A stretch of DNA of 64,000 bases, from positions 16,003,639-16,067,638 of the forward strand of contig NC_087067.1 of the NCBI RefSeq assembly GCF_963678635.1, in the 5' to 3' direction. The translations under genes and the position numbers were made by a program. Shown here in pieces: positions 58,741 through 64,000 of this stretch. This stretch comes from Symsagittifera roscoffensis. Taxonomy: Eukaryota > Xenacoelomorpha > Acoela > Convolutidae. Numbering within the stretch: the first letter of the stretch is position 1; every line of letters starts with the position of its first letter. The notes below the pieces were generated by a model. The model searched no databases and was not told where the DNA came from. It was given only the letters and a program-made list of their open reading frames with translations.

Positions 58741-58744
58741 TTAC
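58741..58744. repeat. Target-site duplication TTAC, right copy
   Basis: Direct copy of the four bases at 39,879-39,882, immediately outside the 5' LTR. Confidence 0.8.
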
Positions 58745-61020
58745 GGCTGACATTTTTTACCTTTCTCATTCATTTTACGTCCCTCCTCCTCTTCTTGTCA
58801 CCCCCCCCCCTATGTTTAGCCCTTTTTAGGCCAATCACTACATCCACACCCATCAAATTTATCCTTTCCCCCTGTTCATTCATCTCCCCCCATCCTGAGT
58901 TAACCACCTCCCCCCGTGTGAGGAGAGGGGGGCTCATTCGTGGGGTGGTAAGCTTAGGGAGGTAATAAAAGTGAGGGGTGTAGGGTAGGTGAAAGGGTGT
59001 AAATGTGTTAGATGGGTCGTGGGGGCGTGGAAGGGTGGATAACCTTAGACGGTATGGGAGTGTGAAAGAAGGGGAGGATTTCGATCTTCTAGGGAGGGGG
59101 AGGGGGAGGGGTTGTTGTACACAAGAACACAAGAATGAACAAGTTTGATTGGGGTCCTAGTCAATTATCCAATCAGAGCCTGAAAACACGTTTTTAACCT
59201 GTTTTTTTTTGTTTCAAAAAATTGCCTGTGGTGCAAAAACTTTAGTGAAAACTGGATCTTTATAGTGATTCGGCAGAGCTCAGAAAATAAATAAAACCGA
59301 CAAAAATTGACAAATCCAGCAAATTTCTGAAAAAAAGGTGGCAGGCTTATTGTCGTTTCAATTTTGAGTCTATTGATCTAGTTTTTCTACATGACAGAAA
59401 ATGTTCAATTTTTTTTCATTCAAGTTTCCATTGATATAAAATCAAGCCAAGCCAAAAAATTACTTCATCAATTATCAAAGATAGCTGCAAGAAAATAGCT
59501 GAACGTAAGCTAAAATAAACAATTTTAGGCTAAATTAGGCACAGAGTTTTTTCGTTTTTATTAGGTTTGAGGTATAAAAGCTAGAATGGCTTCATGCATA
59601 ATTTAAATATGTAATTTGAAGTGCTTTTATTATGATTGAAATTATTTTTTGTCTGCTGGCGTGTTTCAAGTTTTTTTCTACAATTTATTTCTGTGCAAAA
59701 TTAGATGTCACTAAAAAAATTCGAGTACTGGATACTATTGATTCATTGATAGGTAGAAACAAAATATTTTTTTACAAAAGGAACATTTCAGAACTTCTAA
59801 GCAGTTTTTTCTGTGTCAAAAGTTCTCTGGTTTGAAATTTTTGCGCTGTTGTTGTTTTTTTCGAACGAGTAAGGCAAGCGAGCAAAATTTATACCAGGCG
59901 GATAATTTTTTAAGCTTTGAAATTGTTATCGGTTTTTGAAAAAAAAATTTTCGAAGTTTTCTCGAGCGTTTGCATGGCATTACAATTTTTTTATCAAAAA
60001 AATTGCTAAAAAATGTTTGAATTTTTTTCGTTTTTTAAAACAAAAATATAGCCCATTAAGGTTCTTTTACCAACGTTCTAAGTGCTTTTTCAATTCTCCT
60101 CGCAACGCAAAAAAGTAGTACGAAATTGAAAAAAATCTGGTCGGAGTTTTCTTTGCTGCTCTACTTGACAGCAACCTGCAGCTTTCCCCTTAAATATTAC
60201 GGTTTTCTATTACCAAGGTGATAATTTAGCAAGGAGAGCCCGCTACTGTGCAAATAGCCCAGAATGTGCCGACCATAGTCTTAAAAAAAAGGCAACAAAA
60301 CTTTTTTTTACATTAGGGTCGTTTATTGTTTTAGATCTGAACAAGAAATTAAGAAATTAAATCTTGGCCATAGTGGACTAGAAAAACAAAAAATAACCAA
60401 AAAAATGGTTGCAAATTTTCAAATTTTTTAAAATAAGTTTTTGGTTTCGAAAACGTCAAAAAATTCATTTTGCTTGCGCAAAACTAAGTTTTCACGGCTT
60501 AAGTTAGGCTATTGTAAGCTGTTAATTTATTTAAAAAATCCTAATTGCTCTCTTATTTTGCTCAAATTGAGAAAAAAAACCAAAAGTTATATACCTTTTT
60601 TCTCGATACTATGACAACTTTTTGAAAGTTTATTAATGTTTTTCATTACGAGGCCAAACTGTGCATTGTGTGAATCATAAACGGATTCCGAAACAGGTCG
60701 AAAACAGAACTGTTGCGGAATCCGCAAAATGTCTATTTTTTGTTTGCTCTTTTTTGCTGTTTTGGATTTCACTGACAAATAGCTAAGTCACTGTATTGCT
60801 CAAAATCGCTTCAAAAAGAGGTCTTTTTGTAGAACCCACAACAAATTTTGTGGAATCTGCAACAAAATTTGGGGAAAAGGGAACAGTTTGTGGAATCCAC
60901 AAATATTTACCAACATATGTAATTAGTATTATATTTAACCTGTCGTGGAATCCGCCTCTGTAAGTGGAATCCGCAGATTGCAAACAAAATCGGCATAAAA
61001 TTGCGGAATCCACTTACGTT
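58745..61020. other. Intronic or intergenic DNA with repeat remnants
   Basis: A C-rich then G-rich stretch (58,790-59,110) is followed by a decayed relative of the hAT-type MITE interior (about 59,160-59,340: CCTGTTTTTTTT, TTGCCTGTGGTGCAAAAA, GGCAGAGCTC). A cluster of near-palindromic 11-mers lies at 60,715-61,013. I see no gene. Confidence 0.45.
60715..61013. repeat. Cluster of six near-palindromic 11-mers GYGGAATCYRC
   Basis: GCGGAATCCGC (60,715), GTGGAATCTGC (60,850), GTGGAATCCAC (60,890), GTGGAATCCGC (60,945 and 60,964) and GCGGAATCCAC (61,003). The last two with flanks form a 14-bp inverted repeat (60,961-60,974 with 61,003-61,016) with one central mismatch. Each 11-mer is nearly its own reverse complement. 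Confidence 0.7.
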
Positions 61021-61045
61021 ATGATAACATGCTTAAAGACTTGTC

Positions 61046-61114
61046 TCTAGAGTACAGGAACATCCAGACACAAATTGAGCGCCTATCCAGTGCACAGTTT
61101 GGCCTCGTAATGTT
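61046..61114 (+). repeat. 70-bp exon-like sequence repeated elsewhere
   Basis: Encodes EYRNIQTQIERLSSAQFGL and is followed by GTAATG, a donor-like sequence. A diverged copy occurs on the minus strand at about 32,925-32,857 (followed by GTAAGA), and the last 25 bases recur on the minus strand at about 60,668-60,645. It may be a duplicated exon or simply part of a repeat. Confidence 0.5.
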
Positions 61115-61347
61115 CGGATCACGACTGAAAGAGTTTTATTATAATATATCACTCGCCCCATTCTATGATAATTTTTTGTGCTTGATTATGCATGAAAAAC
61201 AAAAAAAAAACTAAAATACACCTGAATACAAAATTTCTCACCGTTGTTTAAATGATTGGAACAAAAACAAAAAAAGATATCGGTTTAAGTTAACTTTCAA
61301 GTAATTTTCTTAATGCATATTTTCAGCATATATGAATCTTGCTTTAG

Positions 61348-61481
61348 ACATCGAACATGAAAATTCAACATGCGTGCAAAATGGTAGTCAGTTACGGAGT
61401 CAGACAATCATACCAGGAACTTCCTATTAAGGAGAGTGAAAGGGACGTGTCGCAAAGAATAGAAACCGAAATTTCCCTCAT
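61348..61481 (+). CDS. Candidate exon of the coiled-coil host gene
   Basis: A 134-bp segment bordered by TTGCTTTAG (61,347) and the consensus donor GTGAGT (61,482-61,487). Translation in phase 0 includes YGVRQSYQELPIKESERDV and SQRIETEISL, polar and helical. An alternative acceptor (TTTCAG at 61,326) would put a stop in this frame, so the later AG is preferred. A methionine at 61,357 could instead start a short protein. The phase agrees with the exon ending at 39,247 and with the next exon at 62,266. Confidence 0.5.
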
Positions 61482-61645
61482 GTGAGTTTTTGATCAATTT
61501 TTCCAAGATTGTTTTAAAATTTAGTTTTTATTTTCGACTGCATGTTATCGAAAGTCGAATTAACCTTCAATAAATCATCAGGCAAGATCACCCGCATTGG
61601 TAACGCAAGGATTGGAATCAATTTAATGAACAAAAATTATTATTT

Positions 61646-62053
61646 AGGGACAGATTTAAGGGGAGGGGCGAACGTTCCCTCCCTCAGGGATTCGACCCAC
61701 TGCCGACCCAAAGGGTCCCCTATGTACTATTTTGAGATATCCATTTGCGGCTGATGGACCCTAAAACTTTCGAAAAGCGCCTTTTTCGTAATATTTAATA
61801 ATTCTGAGGGGGAAGCGCGCGCCGAAAAAGCGCAATTTTTGTGTAAAAGTTTCGAAAAAGTGCCTAAAAACGCCTATTTTGGCCTGTTTTTTCAACGTGT
61901 TGCCTACAGTACAAAAAATTTGGCCAAAACAGTCCTTTTACGCTTTTGGAGAACTCGGAAAATCAATTTGATCAACCTAAAGTAGAGTCGACAAATTTTT
62001 CGAAAATTTTTTTGAAAATCCCCCCTCAAGAGAAAATCCTAGATCCGCCCCTG
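61646..62053. mobile_element. hAT-type MITE, diverged copy
   Basis: Follows the 33,752 element in the same orientation: GGCGAACGTTC, CAGGGATTCGACCC, GCCGACCCAAAGGGTCCC, the AGCGCGCGCC block and the end GATCCGCCCCTG. The left terminus is degraded (AGGGACAGATT) and no target duplication is clear, so this is an older insertion. Confidence 0.8.
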
Positions 62054-62265
62054 TCCTCATCTACATGATTAATGTAAATCAGATCTCATTCACGTGGCTA
62101 CTTGAAAAATGTAAATTTCTAATCGTGCTTGTTTTATGTCATTATGAATTTGCATCTGTAATACATATTCCTTACATCATTCATGATGAAAAATTACTGA
62201 AAAAGACCTGAACTTTTTTAATTTTTCTTTTTTACTATCCATGACAAGGTTTGTTTTTTGAACAG

Positions 62266-62368
62266 GAAAAATATTTTGGTGAAGGAGCGTGAACTGAAGG
62301 AAGCCCAGTGCCGCTACTCTCTATTCATGGCAGAAAAACGTAGACTACTCAGAGAGGGCTACTGGTGA
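62266..62368 (+). CDS. Candidate terminal exon of the coiled-coil host gene
   Basis: After a T-rich acceptor ending TTGAACAG (62,265) an open segment reads KNILVKERELKEAQCRYSLF, then MAEKRRLLREGYW and a TGA stop at 62,366-62,368. Joined by normal splicing to the exon ending at 61,481, the boundary codon becomes ATG (Met). The sequence is strongly helical and charged, consistent with a coiled-coil C-terminus. I do not recognise the family. No clear AATAAA lies close downstream. Confidence 0.55.
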
Positions 62369-64000
62369 CACACATACAGAAACATCCGGACACTTGCTCT
62401 TAGGACATTAAATAGCGTCATGGTACATTCCAGACATGGTACATCTTATGACTTCAGAAACCACGACAGTAGAAAAAAGCGCAAAAATTTCGACGTTACA
62501 GAAGCCCAAAAGACACCATGGTGTTCAAGAAAAAGTCTTGATAATTGTTCACACTAAAGTTTAATGTTTCTTGGTTTGTCTTTTGATTTCATTTTAAGTT
62601 CAGTTCATTTCCTTTGATAAAACGAGGGCAAACTCCACTATCAAACAGTAAAAGTGTAAAAGTCATGAAAAACGTGATCCACTTCTAGTTTCGAAAGTGA
62701 AATTTGATTTTAAGATTTACCAGCGAAACAAAAAATTGAGCTATTGATCCTGTTTTCTCAAATTGGTATATTGTTATCAAAAATTTTGTCAGAATCATTA
62801 ATAACTTCGAATCAAAAATAAGCAAAGAAAACAAAATTTGTAAAATTTGAATCTGAATTAATCATGAAAAACAGAAATTCGAAGTTCTGACTTCAGCACT
62901 ATGAAACAAAGATGATTAGTACCTAGAGATTAATCGTTTTTGTAAATTTTAAAAATTGTAGTGGAGGGTTTGCTTGCGGTCAGGACTCTAGAAAAATGTT
63001 TTTGGAAAAGCTCTTAATGAAATTTCTTTCATTCACAAACTTTTGTCAATTGAGTCTTCTGCGGAGCTTTCAAAATTTTTTGTATTAGAAAAGTACAACT
63101 GAATGGGATATTTTAGATTGATCGCGGAAAACAAACAGCAAGGCAACCTAAACAAACCAGATACTCAAAATGAATATATAAACAAGGACAGCCGCTTGCC
63201 GTTTAAGTAGTACAGAATTTTCTTTTATTTTCTTCAAATTGGTGTCGTGTTTTGTGCGTGCTGAACTTTGAAAACCAAACAAAAGCTTAGAAAATTAGTA
63301 ATTTTTCGGCACAATTGAATTGATATTTGTCAAAAAGTGAATGACATGCAAAAAAATATGAAATATTTTTCTAACTTTTTGCACATTAATTTATTTTTTT
63401 TGCCCAGGTGAGAGAAATTACCAAATTATTTTTAGTGCAATCAACTTTGTTTAGCCTAGAAACTTAATCTACATTTAAAATTTCATGTAACGAGCATTAT
63501 TCAATCGATTTACGCGTTCAACATTGAACAAAAGCTCAAAAATTTATTTGACTCTCGGAAAAACTCTTGAATAGTTTATATTGTTTAAATCACGACTCAA
63601 AGGACTTTAAATTGATTCCTCTCTCGAATTATAGGATGATTGTTTGTGGTTCTTGATTTTTTAAGAAGTTACGCCTGAATACAAAGTTTCTCCCCAATTT
63701 CATTGGTCGGAACAAAAGTCTTATTTCAGATTTGGGGCAAACCAAAATTCAATTGATGAGGATTGCAAATTCAAATAGCTATAACATTGTCATTAGGAAA
63801 TTTAGCAACAACCCATGAAGCTAATCTAAAAACCGACATTCGAGGCGACAAAGAAAACAAAAATGGCTACGGGGTTTTTTCAGTTACTCCTGAAAACCAA
63901 TCAGGAAATAAAATCAAGACCTCAGCTGATTAAATGGTTACATGTCATTTTGCCCCAAGTCAACTTGTCCCAGCCCAAATTGTCCGATTTCAACTTGCCC
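62369..64000. other. Downstream flank, no gene seen
   Basis: AT-rich non-coding sequence. The last 50 bases contain three variants of a (C)AA(C/A)TTGYCC motif, possibly the edge of a short tandem repeat that continues outside the window. Confidence 0.5.

Noticed and set aside
58663-59132. Open stretches on both strands in the C/G-rich stretch
   Set aside because: Low-complexity Pro/Ser/Leu and Gly/Arg translations of a C-rich then G-rich tract, with no gene features.
61542-61754. 70-codon open stretch
   Set aside because: It crosses from intron into the diverged MITE and has no coding support.

Overview
The window is AT-rich eukaryotic DNA, almost certainly from an invertebrate animal. It contains candidate spliced exons with GT/AG borders, Penelope-like retroelements with a GIY-YIG endonuclease, hAT-type miniature elements with 8-bp target duplications, long tandem repeats, and one very long Ty3/gypsy-type LTR element. 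No bacterial operon, rRNA, tRNA or CRISPR array is visible. The species cannot be named from the sequence.

Layout. At 2-3138 lies a comparatively GC-rich plus-strand coding block of unknown family, possibly a fossil. From about 5.5 to 10 kb is a decayed Penelope-like element (PLE1, plus strand) whose 3' part is repeated head to tail three times with a 1013-bp period. A second diverged copy (PLE2) lies on the minus strand at about 11.9-13.9 kb. Both share two notable traits. A PHD-like zinc-finger segment of roughly 85-110 residues sits inside the reverse transcriptase, between the MG-containing motif B and the DDI motif C. A decayed hammerhead-ribozyme-like core lies downstream of the endonuclease.

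From 13.95 to 27.4 kb is an array of long direct repeats (about 3.46 kb when full, several internally deleted) with recurring minus-strand coding remnants. From 27.4 to 39 kb is mostly non-coding DNA with a (GA)n tract, two foldback or MITE-like elements, two hAT-type MITEs and a three-copy tandem repeat of about 540 bp.

From 39,883 to 58,740 (minus strand) is an 18.86-kb LTR element with TG...CA LTRs of 391 and 398 bp, a TTAC target duplication, gag, protease, reverse transcriptase, RNase H, integrase, an envelope region resembling chuvirus-type glycoproteins, and several accessory reading frames. LTR divergence of about 1.6 percent makes it fairly young, although it has several breaks. It appears to lie antisense in an intron of a plus-strand coiled-coil host gene. 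The candidate exons of that gene (39,044-39,247; 61,348-61,481; 62,266-62,368) are phase-compatible. The remaining flank carries two further hAT-MITE relatives and a cluster of near-palindromic 11-mers.

The strongest candidates for something undescribed are the Penelope elements with a finger inside their polymerase, and the giant LTR element with an RNA-virus-like envelope and unassigned, apparently duplicated accessory frames.
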